Source: Pseudopelagicola sp.
GTDB lineage: Bacteria; Pseudomonadota; Alphaproteobacteria; Rhodobacterales; Rhodobacteraceae
Length of the DNA: 64,000 nucleotides
Assembly: GCA_026195905.1 (NCBI GenBank)
Contig: JAPHRE010000038.1
Location: 1-64,000, forward strand
Direction of reading: 5' to 3'
The notes under the pieces are model-generated. The model had not been told where the DNA came from. It saw only the letters and a program-made list of their open reading frames with translations, and ran no database searches. The translations under genes were made by a program, and so were the position numbers. This document shows positions 19,706 to 27,518 of this stretch, one piece after another; the first letter of the stretch is position 1; the number at the start of each line of letters is the position of its first letter.

Positions 19706-19796
19706 TTGGCCCTGCCAAGGGCCAAGAGGGGCCGCGCCCCTGCTCCGCGCCCTTGGGCGCATATCCTGTGCGCCGCCCTTGCGGCGCGCCGACCAA

Positions 19797-20588
19797 TTAC
19801 CGAAGCTTGGGCGGATTGTCGGGATCGCTACCGGGCGTGACCAGCTTATACTCGCGCGGCTGCTCTGGTTCCGGTAGGTCAAACCGAAGCCCAACCCGCG
19901 CCAATTGCGCCGCAACCGGGTCACTGCTGGCAAAAAACCCAACATCCAACGCCCCGGCCTCAATCCCCGAAAACGTAAGCGCCTCTGACACCGCCTTGGC
20001 CAACGCCCCTTGCGCCGCCTCAACCGCATTGACGAACCCAAGCAGATGCCCCTTTGCGCCGGTGTCATAGGTCACACCCACAAGATAGGCCGACTTGGCC
20101 AGCCCCGTCGCCGTCGCAAGTTTCTGATCCAACGCCGTCAAAAGCACCTCTGGCAATCCTGCCGGGCTTTCGAAAACTTCCGCCCGCGCGGCAATCTCAT
20201 CCGGGGCATGGGTCAACGTCTCGGTCAACCAGCCCAGCGCCTCGGGCGGGATCAGGATCGACGATGGTGCCACCTCAAGATTGACCCCAAGACCAATCTC
20301 CTGATCCGCCAGCATCGACGCGATGATCCGCCCCGACAGGGCCGCATAGGGCGCGGGTTTGCCCACGAACTCCGACAAACGGGCCTCGGTATCGAACACA
20401 AGGACAAACCGGTGATCCGATAGATCAAACACCTCCGGCGCGATCTTGTCATCTTCCGCTTCCTTGCTCAAAAGCAGGAATAGCTCGACATCCGCCAACC
20501 GCTCAAAGAACCGCAACCGGGCCGCGTCATCCTGCGGCATTGCCTCCATCGCCGCATGGGCGCGATCCAGCGGGGTTTGTTCACTCAT
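19797..20588 (-). CDS. SseB-family protein
   Basis: A 263-residue protein. An SseB N-terminal domain includes the FFERLADVELFLLL and FDLSDHRFVLVFDTEARLSEF segments, and a C-terminal SseB-like domain follows. The molecular function of the family is not established. The ATG at 20588 overlaps the stop of the uracil-DNA glycosylase-family gene (ATGA), so the two are translationally coupled. The long open frame upstream of this ATG is not conserved-looking and overlaps the previous gene, so it was excluded. Confidence 0.8.
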   Translation of the reverse strand: MSEQTPLDRAHAAMEAMPQDDAARLRFFERLADVELFLLLSKEAEDDKIAPEVFDLSDHRFVLVFDTEARLSEFVGKPAPYAALSGRIIASMLADQEIGLGVNLEVAPSSILIPPEALGWLTETLTHAPDEIAARAEVFESPAGLPEVLLTALDQKLATATGLAKSAYLVGVTYDTGAKGHLLGFVNAVEAAQGALAKAVSEALTFSGIEAGALDVGFFASSDPVAAQLARVGLRFDLPEPEQPREYKLVTPGSDPDNPPKLR

Positions 20589-21172
20589 CGCAACACCTCT
20601 TTGAGCCTCTGGCGCAGATCGGGCAGAAGCTCTGCCTCGAACCACGGATTTTTCCTCAGCCATGCCGTATTGCGCCATGACGGATGTGGCAAGGGGTAGA
20701 GATCGGGCGCATGGTCGCGCCAACCTCGCACCGTCTCGGTTACACCGCGCTTGTGTCGCAAATGCCATTTCTGCGCATAGCCCCCGACAACCAACGTCAA
20801 CCGCACCTCGCCAAGCGCCTCCATGACCCGCGCCCGCCACGTCGCGGCACAGATCGGCGGCGGTGGCAGGTCGCTGCCCTTGGCATCATAGCCGGGAAAA
20901 CAAAACGCCATCGGCAGGATCGCGACCCGGTCTCGGTCATAAAATGTCGCCGCATCCAGACCCAGCCAATCCCGAAGCCGATCCCCGGACGGGTCGGTAA
21001 AGGGCCGCCCGCTCTCATGCACGCGCGCGCCCGGCGCTTGCCCCACAATCAACACCCGCGCACCGGGCCGGAACCAAACCACGGGCCGCGGACTGTGGCG
21101 CGTCGCCGTTGCCGCAAACTGCGCGGCACATACTCGGCATGCGCCAATCTCTTGAACAAGCTCATCTGTCAT
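20585..21172 (-). CDS. uracil-DNA glycosylase-family protein
   Basis: A 195-residue member of the UDG superfamily. It has the motif-A-like GQAPGARVHESGRPFTDPSGDRL, a central GYDAKGSDLPPPP region, and HPSWRN as the motif-B-like segment near the C-terminus. It probably excises damaged bases, but one CxxC (CRVC) is not enough to claim the iron-sulfur UDG classes. The start may be ATG 21172 or 21178; AGGG is better spaced for 21172. Confidence 0.78.
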   Translation of the reverse strand: MTDELVQEIGACRVCAAQFAATATRHSPRPVVWFRPGARVLIVGQAPGARVHESGRPFTDPSGDRLRDWLGLDAATFYDRDRVAILPMAFCFPGYDAKGSDLPPPPICAATWRARVMEALGEVRLTLVVGGYAQKWHLRHKRGVTETVRGWRDHAPDLYPLPHPSWRNTAWLRKNPWFEAELLPDLRQRLKEVLR

Positions 21173-21219
21173 CGCCATAAACCCTGTTCCAACCGGCAAG
21201 AAACGTAAAGTGGGACATT

Positions 21220-21279
21220 ATTTCGATATTTGTCGAAATATATCTTGCCCAAAGTTATTATTTCTATATTTCTAGAAAT
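21220..21279 (+). promoter_or_regulatory. paired palindromic operators upstream of arsR
   Basis: ATTTCGATATTTGTCGAAAT (21220-21239) and ATTTCTATATTTCTAGAAAT (21260-21279) are two 7-6-7 inverted repeats whose left edges are exactly 40 bp apart. The second abuts the arsR ATG, so bound repressor would block transcription start or initiation of translation. The short AT-rich stretch between them must hold the promoter, and the leader would be very short. Confidence 0.8.
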
Positions 21280-21645
21280 ATGAAACACGAATCAACAGAC
21301 GACATTTCGCTCGCCGTGGCGGCCTCGACCTTTGCGGCGCTTGGCTCGGAACAAAGGCTCTCGGTGCTGCGCGTTCTGGTGCGCGCGGGCGAAGACGGGC
21401 TTTCCATTGGTGAGTTGGGCAACCGCAGTGGCGTAACAGGCTCTACATTGACCCATCATATGAAAATTCTCGCCCAATCGGGCTTGGTCACGCAACAAAA
21501 ACAAGGCCGCTCTATCATCTGCGCCGCCGTGGCCTATGAGGAAATTCGCGCCCTGTCGTCGTTCCTGCTCAAGGAATGCTGCGCCGATTGCAACGCCTGT
21601 TCCGGCCCAAACTCCGGCCCGAACAAGGATCACAACCATGACTGA
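21280..21645 (+). CDS. ArsR-family transcriptional repressor with Cys/His-rich tail
   Basis: A 121-residue winged-helix regulator (recognition-helix region about 45-63, GNRSGVTGSTLTHHMKIL). The C-terminus has C100, C101, C104 and C107 and ends in HNH, a likely soft-metal or metalloid sensor site. It is preceded by two palindromes that look like its own operators. Its stop overlaps the permease start by 8 bp, so the permease is almost certainly its target. No ribosome-binding site is seen: the ATG abuts the operator. Confidence 0.88.
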   Translation: MKHESTDDISLAVAASTFAALGSEQRLSVLRVLVRAGEDGLSIGELGNRSGVTGSTLTHHMKILAQSGLVTQQKQGRSIICAAVAYEEIRALSSFLLKECCADCNACSGPNSGPNKDHNHD

Positions 21646-22672
21646 TACCACCGAGCGACACCCGCTGTTTGCGGACCTGTGGAAACGAGTCGACAAGGCC
21701 TGGCTTGCCCTGATCGTGATCCTTGTCCTCCAGGCGATCCTCGATTTTGCGCACCTGGACGATACGGTGATCTTTGGCATCACCGCGGTTCTGCATACCG
21801 CGCCCTTCATCCTGTTTGCCATCCTCGCCATTGGCTATCTCAAGGCAACCGGCGCCGAGACACTTTTGGCCAAGGCCTTTGAGGGGCGCGAGACGCGGAT
21901 GATCCTTTTGGCGGCGCTGCTTGGCGGGCTTTCGCCCTTCTGTTCGTGCGAAGTTATCCCCTTTATCGCCGCCCTCCTCGCTGTGGGCGCGCCGCTCTCT
22001 GCGGTCATGGCGTTTTGGCTGGCCTCGCCCCTCATGGACCCGGCCATGTTCGCCATCACATCCGGCACGCTGGGGTTTGATTTTGCACTGGCCAAGACCT
22101 TTGCCGCCGTGGGCCTTGGCCTGCTTGGCGGGTCGCTCACCATGCTATTTGCCAAATCGGTCGTCTTTGCGGACCCGCTGCGCGACAAACCACAGGTCGG
22201 CGGCTGCTGCGGGGTCAGGAAACCCTTCTCCGGCGCGCCGGTCTGGGCCTTCTGGACCGACCCCGACCGCCGCACCAGCTTTCGCGATGCGGTGATTGAG
22301 AACGGCCTGTTTCTGCTCAAATGGCTTGCGATTGCCTATACGATCGAGGCAATCATGATCCGCTATATCCCGGCATCGTGGATCGCGGGCGTGCTTGGCG
22401 GCGAGGGCGTCGGCCCGATTTTTCTTGGCGCTCTGGTCGGCGCGCCGGCCTATCTCAACGGCTATGCCGCTGTGCCTCTGGTCGATGCGCTGCTGCAACA
22501 GGGCATGTCGAACGGTGCCGCGATGAGCTTTGTCATCGCCGGTGGTGTAAGCTGTATCCCGGCGGCGATTGCGGTCTGGGCCTTGGTCAAACCCCGCGTC
22601 TTCGCCGCCTATTTCGGCTTTGCTATCCTCGGCGCGATCCTTGCCGGTCTCGCTTGGCAAGCCGTGGCCTGA
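21638..22672 (+). CDS. ArsP/UPF0718-family permease
   Basis: A 344-residue multi-spanning membrane protein of the predicted-permease family that includes ArsP, the trivalent organoarsenical exporter. It has the family motif PFCSCEVIPFIAALL (100-114) and a CC pair in GGCCG (C190, C191), consistent with thiol-based metalloid handling. ATG 21638 overlaps arsR. The inferred role is metal/metalloid efflux controlled by the upstream ArsR; the actual ion is not determined. Confidence 0.82.
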   Translation: MTDTTERHPLFADLWKRVDKAWLALIVILVLQAILDFAHLDDTVIFGITAVLHTAPFILFAILAIGYLKATGAETLLAKAFEGRETRMILLAALLGGLSPFCSCEVIPFIAALLAVGAPLSAVMAFWLASPLMDPAMFAITSGTLGFDFALAKTFAAVGLGLLGGSLTMLFAKSVVFADPLRDKPQVGGCCGVRKPFSGAPVWAFWTDPDRRTSFRDAVIENGLFLLKWLAIAYTIEAIMIRYIPASWIAGVLGGEGVGPIFLGALVGAPAYLNGYAAVPLVDALLQQGMSNGAAMSFVIAGGVSCIPAAIAVWALVKPRVFAAYFGFAILGAILAGLAWQAVA

Positions 22673-22693
22673 TCCCCCGGCAGGGTCTTCAAA

Positions 22694-22726
22694 CATGTGC
22701 GGCAAAGACCCCTTTTGCCGCACATG
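22694..22726 (+). other. 13-bp perfect inverted repeat after the permease gene
   Basis: CATGTGCGGCAAA - 7 bases - TTTGCCGCACATG. It is a strong hairpin 22 bp after the permease stop and 10 bp before a canonical terminator. It may stabilise the 3' end or act as a first termination step. Confidence 0.6.
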
Positions 22727-22736
22727 ACCGTCTTTC

Positions 22737-22767
22737 GGCCGGGTTTCGTTGCCCGGCCCTGTTTTTT
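22737..22767 (+). terminator. rho-independent terminator of the arsR-permease operon
   Basis: GGCCGGG (22737-22743), loop TTTCGTTG, CCCGGCC (22752-22758), then CTG and six T residues. Stem, spacing and T-run are all as expected. Confidence 0.8.
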
Positions 22768-22817
22768 CCGCTAATCCCTGATGAAAGAAAGACAAAAAGA
22801 CCAACGCTGGAGGCCCT

Positions 22818-24065
22818 ATGTATCGCGTCTGGAATTTTCTGACCGAGTATTCCCTGCTTCTCATTCTCGGCGCAGTGATCGCGCTGGCCTGGGCCAATCT
22901 TGACTACGAGAGCTACCATCATTTCGTCGAAATGCCGCTCTGGGACTATGCCCCGATTGGCCATCTGCATGATGGGCACCGGACTTTGACGCTGCATTAT
23001 CTTGTGAATGACCTGCTCATGGCCTTCTTCTTTGCCATCGCCGCCAAAGAAGTCTGGGAGGCCGTGATCCTCGAAAACGGAAGCCTGCGCGGCAAGCGCG
23101 CGGCAACCCCCCTCTTTGCGACCGCAGGCGGTATGTTCGGCCCCATCGCCGTATATCTTGGCCTCGCGATGGTGCTTGGGTCGGATACCTATAACGCCGT
23201 TGCCAATGGCTGGGCGATCCCGACTGCGACCGACATCGCCTTTTCCTATCTCGTGGGCCGCCTCGTCTTTGGCGCAGGGCACCCGGCGGTGCGCTTCTTG
23301 CTGCTCCTCGCGATTGCCGATGATGCGGCGGGCCTCATTATCCTTGCGATCTTCTATCCCTCGGGCGACCTTGCGCCTGAATGGCTGCTAGTGTCGCTGG
23401 CGGCGGCGGTGCTTGTGTTCGTCTTCGCCAACTGGTTGCCACGCTACCTTGATCGCGGCAAACAACATCGCCCGACCTCGACCTTCGTGCGCAAGACCTT
23501 CTCTTTCCTGCCCTATCTGATCGCGGCCGCCATAAGCTGGTATGCCTTCATGCGCTCGGGGCTGCACCCGGCACTTGGCCTATTGCCCATCGTCCCGACC
23601 ATCCCCCACGCAGATCGTGCCTTTGGGATCTTCTCCGAGGCAGAATCCCATCTCCATGACCTTCTGAACGAGATTGAACACGCCCTCAAAACGCCGGTCG
23701 AAGTCGTGCTGTTCTTCTTCGGTCTCTGCAATGCGGGGGTGCAACTCTCCTCGATGGGTGATGCGACCTGGCTCGTGCTCGCGGGGCTTTTGATTGGCAA
23801 ACCAATCGGCATCCTCACGATGGGCTGGCTCGCCGCCGTGCCCCTGCGCCTTGGGATTCCCGAGGGGATGCGGATCGTCGATCTTGTCGTGATCGGCTTT
23901 GTCGCCGCCATCGGCTTTACGGTATCGCTTTTCGTCGCCTCGGTGGCCTTTGACACCGGCCCAGTGCAGGATGCGGCCAAAATGGGGGCGCTTCTCTCCT
24001 TTGCCGCAGCGGTCATCGCGCTCATTTCGGGCAAGGTCTTCCGAGTCGAAAAGCGCGACTTCTAG
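22818..24065 (+). CDS. nhaA: Na+/H+ antiporter NhaA
   Basis: A 415-residue NhaA-type antiporter that expels Na+ in exchange for protons. The unwound-helix motif TATDIAF lies at 136-142, and the ion-binding Asp pair D168-D169 occurs in IADDAAGL. About twelve hydrophobic spans are present. The TGGAGG Shine-Dalgarno supports ATG 22818. It has its own terminator just downstream, so it appears to be monocistronic. Confidence 0.92.
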   Translation: MYRVWNFLTEYSLLLILGAVIALAWANLDYESYHHFVEMPLWDYAPIGHLHDGHRTLTLHYLVNDLLMAFFFAIAAKEVWEAVILENGSLRGKRAATPLFATAGGMFGPIAVYLGLAMVLGSDTYNAVANGWAIPTATDIAFSYLVGRLVFGAGHPAVRFLLLLAIADDAAGLIILAIFYPSGDLAPEWLLVSLAAAVLVFVFANWLPRYLDRGKQHRPTSTFVRKTFSFLPYLIAAAISWYAFMRSGLHPALGLLPIVPTIPHADRAFGIFSEAESHLHDLLNEIEHALKTPVEVVLFFFGLCNAGVQLSSMGDATWLVLAGLLIGKPIGILTMGWLAAVPLRLGIPEGMRIVDLVVIGFVAAIGFTVSLFVASVAFDTGPVQDAAKMGALLSFAAAVIALISGKVFRVEKRDF

Positions 24066-24090
24066 GGGGGATTCTCCCGAAGCGACAGGA

Positions 24091-24116
24091 AACCGGCACA
24101 CGAGTGCCGGTTTTTT
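24091..24116 (+). terminator. rho-independent terminator of nhaA
   Basis: AACCGGCA-CACGAG-TGCCGGTT with T residues running to 24116, 26 bp after the nhaA stop. After it, 24117-24251 is AT-rich and presumably holds the promoter of the capsule genes; no clear boxes could be fixed. Confidence 0.85.
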
Positions 24117-24251
24117 GTCTCATATTGCCAAATTATTGCCCCAGAGAGTTGCTAAAAACCTCTGCAATCAACAATATTGAGGCCAAGGCGCCACATAGAG
24201 CGTTAAACAAAACCCGTTAAAAGGTTGGCCGGAGCAGAGCCGGAGCGAAAA

Positions 24252-24911
24252 ATGCTCGAATTCGACAACGTAAGTAAGTCCTTTTGGACCGGAAGCCAGC
24301 GCAAGGTGATCCTTGACCGCGTGTCGTTTCGCGTGGAACTTGGGAAATCGCTCGGCATCCTTGCCCCGAACGGCACCGGCAAGACCACCCTTATCAACAT
24401 GATGGCTGGTCTCGAAAAACCCGACGAAGGCGAAATTCGGCGCTCGTGCCGTATCTCCTTCCCGCTTGGCTTCATGGGCGGCGTTGTGAACAAACACTCC
24501 GCGGTTGAAAATAGCCGCTATATCGCGCGCCTCTACGGTCTTGATCCCGATTATGTCGAGGCGTTCTGCCGCTGGCTCTGTGGGCTTGGCGAGTATTTCG
24601 AACAACCCCTCGGCACATATTCGTCAGGGATGCGGTCGCGCTTTACCTTCGCGTTGATGTTGGCACTTGATTTCGACATGTATCTGATTGACGAAGGCAT
24701 GCCCTCCTCAACCGATGTAGAGTTTAATAAACGTGCCGGGGAGGTTCTCAAGGAACGCCTGCGCACAACCACGATCGTTATCGTGTCGCACAAACCAAAA
24801 GTGCTTGAGAGATTCGCCCGTTCCGCTGCCGTCCTTCTGGATGGTCAGCTTTACATGTTTGACACCTTGGAAGAGGCAACGCAGCTTTATGACTACCAAA
24901 CCCAAGGCTAA
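24252..24911 (+). CDS. kpsT: capsule polysaccharide export ABC transporter ATPase (KpsT-like)
   Basis: A 219-residue ATPase of the ABC-2 polysaccharide exporter group. Walker A is GILAPNGTGKTT (35-46), the signature YSSGMRSR (123-130), and Walker B DMYLIDE (142-148). The short, single-domain form and the LAPNGTGKTTL wording match KpsT/CtrD. The ATG at 24252 has GGAG six bases upstream. The partner permease (KpsM) is not next to it, which is unusual. It overlaps the kpsE-like gene by 23 bp. Confidence 0.85.
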   Translation: MLEFDNVSKSFWTGSQRKVILDRVSFRVELGKSLGILAPNGTGKTTLINMMAGLEKPDEGEIRRSCRISFPLGFMGGVVNKHSAVENSRYIARLYGLDPDYVEAFCRWLCGLGEYFEQPLGTYSSGMRSRFTFALMLALDFDMYLIDEGMPSSTDVEFNKRAGEVLKERLRTTTIVIVSHKPKVLERFARSAAVLLDGQLYMFDTLEEATQLYDYQTQG

Positions 24912-26643
24912 AAAATTCCGTATCCGGCGCAATACGCCGGCTCCCGGTGCCGCCCCCGGCGGCAGCGAGGCCGCGCGCAATGAACCGCCGAGTCACCGCT
25001 TTACCGGCGAGGCACCGACCCCCGAGATGCCCGCGACGCAGCCCGTGCACCCGACGCACCCGGCACAACCGTCGCAAACCGCCCGCCCCACAGCCGCGCA
25101 GCCGACCGCGCACCAAGCGCAGGCCGCGCCACAGCCCTCAACCGCCCCAAGCCCACAACAGGCACAACCCGCCCCGCAGGCCGGGGCCGCCATGCCCCCG
25201 GATCAAGAAATCGACGCAATCAAGCGCGAAGGTCTGACCGGACGCCAGTTGCGCATGGCTCGCCGCATGGCCCAGAAAAATGGCCTTGCCGCCACGTCCG
25301 ACTACGATGCCGTGCGCCTCCTGCGCGCCAACGGGCTTGATCCGTTCCAACGCACCAACATGCTTGAACTCGTCGTCCCCGATGGCAACGGAAACGGCAA
25401 TGGTGACGATGGCGGGCGCGTGCAACTGCCGCAAACCATGCCAATGGGCGGCAACACCCTGCCCTCGACCGAGATGCAAACCCAATCTCCGGCCGAAAAG
25501 CGGGCGCGCGAAATTCGCGAAATCCAAAAAGACATTGCCAAGCGCCGCCGCCGCCGTTTGGCGCTGCTGTTCGCGCGCCTTTCGGTTTTTGTCTTTCTAC
25601 CGACGCTTCTTACCGGGTGGTATTTCTTTGCCATTGCCACGCCGATGTATGCGACCAAATCCGAATTCCTCATCCTGCAAGCCGACAATGCGGGCGGGTC
25701 CGGGATCGGCTCTTTCCTGTCGGGAACGCAATTTGCCACCAATCAGGACTCGATCGCGACGCAATCCTTTCTCGCGTCCAAGGATGCTATGGTCCGGCTG
25801 GATCAGGATGAGGGCTTCAAAGAGCATTTCGCCGATCCCAGCATCGACCCGATTCAACGCCTGCCGGAAAACCCGACCAACGAACAGGCCTATAGCCTCT
25901 ACAAGAAATACGTAAAGGTCGGCTACGATCCGACCGAAGGCGTGATCCGCATGGAGGTTTCGGCCGCAGATCCCGAGGTTTCGGCCCGGTTTTCCGAAGC
26001 CCTGATTTCCTATGCCGAACAACGCGTCGACGACCTCTCGCAGCGCAAGCGCGAAGATCAGATGGGCGACGCCCGCATCGGTCTTGAAAAGGCCCGCAAA
26101 GAACGCCGCGAGGCCCAGGCCAAACTTGTCGAGCTTCAGGAAGGATCCGTGATTGACCCCGAGGGACTGATTTCCTCGCTGCGCTCACAGATTTCAAACG
26201 TCCAAATTCAGCTTCAGGAGAAAGAGCTTCAACTGGCCGCGCTTGAGGACAACCTACGCCCCAACCGCGCCCGCGTCGAAGGGGTCAAAGGCGACGTTCG
26301 CCGCCTCAAAGAGCTTCAGGCACAGCTTGAAGCCAAGATGACCAACGCAACGGCCGGGGAATCCTCTCTGGCCCAGAAAACTGCCCTGATTCAGATGGCG
26401 CAGGCCGATCTCGCAACAGCGGATCTTCTGATGCAATCGTCGCTTCAGACGCTCAAGCAAACCGAACTCGAAGCCAACCGGCAGGTCCGCTACCTGACGA
26501 CAAGCGTTGAACCTGTCGCCTCTCAGGATCCCTCCTATCCCCGCGCCTTTGAGGATACGCTGCTGGCCTTCCTGATCTTCTCGGGCATTTACCTTCTGAT
26601 CTCGCTCACGGCCTCGATCCTGCGGGAACAGGTTTCCTCCTAA
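24889..26643 (+). CDS. kpsE: capsule polysaccharide export inner-membrane protein (KpsE/CtrB-like)
   Basis: A 584-residue protein of the polysaccharide co-polymerase type. Order: a long Pro/Ala/Gln-rich cytoplasmic extension (about 1-150), a basic segment, a membrane helix (LLFARLSVFVFLPTLLTGWYFF), a periplasmic domain with coiled coil (QRKREDQMGDARIGLEKARKERREAQAK cut here to KREDQMGDARIGLEKARKER), and a C-terminal membrane helix. The N-terminal extension is far longer than in KpsE of E. coli. The start at 24889 lies inside kpsT, indicating translational coupling. Confidence 0.82.
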   Translation: MTTKPKAKKFRIRRNTPAPGAAPGGSEAARNEPPSHRFTGEAPTPEMPATQPVHPTHPAQPSQTARPTAAQPTAHQAQAAPQPSTAPSPQQAQPAPQAGAAMPPDQEIDAIKREGLTGRQLRMARRMAQKNGLAATSDYDAVRLLRANGLDPFQRTNMLELVVPDGNGNGNGDDGGRVQLPQTMPMGGNTLPSTEMQTQSPAEKRAREIREIQKDIAKRRRRRLALLFARLSVFVFLPTLLTGWYFFAIATPMYATKSEFLILQADNAGGSGIGSFLSGTQFATNQDSIATQSFLASKDAMVRLDQDEGFKEHFADPSIDPIQRLPENPTNEQAYSLYKKYVKVGYDPTEGVIRMEVSAADPEVSARFSEALISYAEQRVDDLSQRKREDQMGDARIGLEKARKERREAQAKLVELQEGSVIDPEGLISSLRSQISNVQIQLQEKELQLAALEDNLRPNRARVEGVKGDVRRLKELQAQLEAKMTNATAGESSLAQKTALIQMAQADLATADLLMQSSLQTLKQTELEANRQVRYLTTSVEPVASQDPSYPRAFEDTLLAFLIFSGIYLLISLTASILREQVSS

Positions 26644-26665
26644 TGCAACTGGACCTTACTCGCCC

Positions 26666-27499
26666 ATGAAACATATCGACATCGCTGGCCTCACGGTCGC
26701 CAATGACCTGCCCCTGACCGTGATCGCCGGCCCCTGTCAGCTCGAAAGCGCCGACCACGCTCAGATGATCGCGGGCACCATGAAAGAGGCCTGCGACGCG
26801 GCGGGCGCGCAATTCGTGTTCAAAGCCTCCTATGACAAGGCCAACCGCACCAGCCTCTCGGGCAAACGCGGCCTCGGCCTCGAGGCTGGGCTAAAAGTCT
26901 TGCAGGGCGTGAAAAAGGCGATTGGCGTCCCGGTCCTGACCGACGTGCATACCGAGGCCCAATGCGCCCCCGTGGCCGAGGTCTGTGATATCCTGCAAAT
27001 CCCCGCTTTCCTCTGCCGTCAGACCGACCTCCTGATCGCCGCCGCCGCGACCAAGGCCGTGGTCAACGTCAAAAAGGGTCAGTTCCTTGCGCCGTGGGAC
27101 ATGGACAATGTCGTGGCCAAGCTCGAAACCTCCGGCACTGACCGCATCATGCTCACCGAACGCGGAACGTCCTTTGGCTACAACACCCTCGTGACCGATA
27201 TGCGCGGCCTGCCCCGCATGGCCCAAACCGGCTATCCCATCATCATGGACGCAACCCATTCGGTTCAACAGCCGGGCGGTCAAGGTGGCTCTTCAGGCGG
27301 TCAGCGCGAATTTGCCCCGGTCATGGCCCGCGCCGCTGTATCGCTCGGAATTGCCGGGGTCTTTATCGAAACCCACGAAGACCCGGACAACGCCCCATCC
27401 GATGGGCCGAACATGATCCATTTGCACCACATGCCGACCCTTATTGAGACATTGATGGCCTTTGACCGATTGGCCAAGGAAAACCCCATTCAAATCTGA
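26666..27499 (+). CDS. kdsA: 3-deoxy-8-phosphooctulonate synthase
   Basis: Condenses arabinose-5-phosphate and phosphoenolpyruvate to KDO-8-phosphate for lipopolysaccharide and capsule linkers. The 277-residue TIM barrel has IAGPCQLES at 20-28, ATHSVQQPGG and a C-terminal HEDPDNAPSDGPN. C24 in GPC, where the E. coli enzyme has Asn, marks the metal-dependent class. Adjacency to kpsT/kpsE fits a KDO-linked capsule. Confidence 0.92.
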   Translation: MKHIDIAGLTVANDLPLTVIAGPCQLESADHAQMIAGTMKEACDAAGAQFVFKASYDKANRTSLSGKRGLGLEAGLKVLQGVKKAIGVPVLTDVHTEAQCAPVAEVCDILQIPAFLCRQTDLLIAAAATKAVVNVKKGQFLAPWDMDNVVAKLETSGTDRIMLTERGTSFGYNTLVTDMRGLPRMAQTGYPIIMDATHSVQQPGGQGGSSGGQREFAPVMARAAVSLGIAGVFIETHEDPDNAPSDGPNMIHLHHMPTLIETLMAFDRLAKENPIQI

Positions 27500-27518
27500 T
27501 CCATTGACGAGACACCCC

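Noticed and set aside
21220-21279. AT-rich palindromes read as an attachment site
   Set aside because: No integrase or mobile-element boundary is nearby; placement directly before an ArsR gene explains them better as operators.
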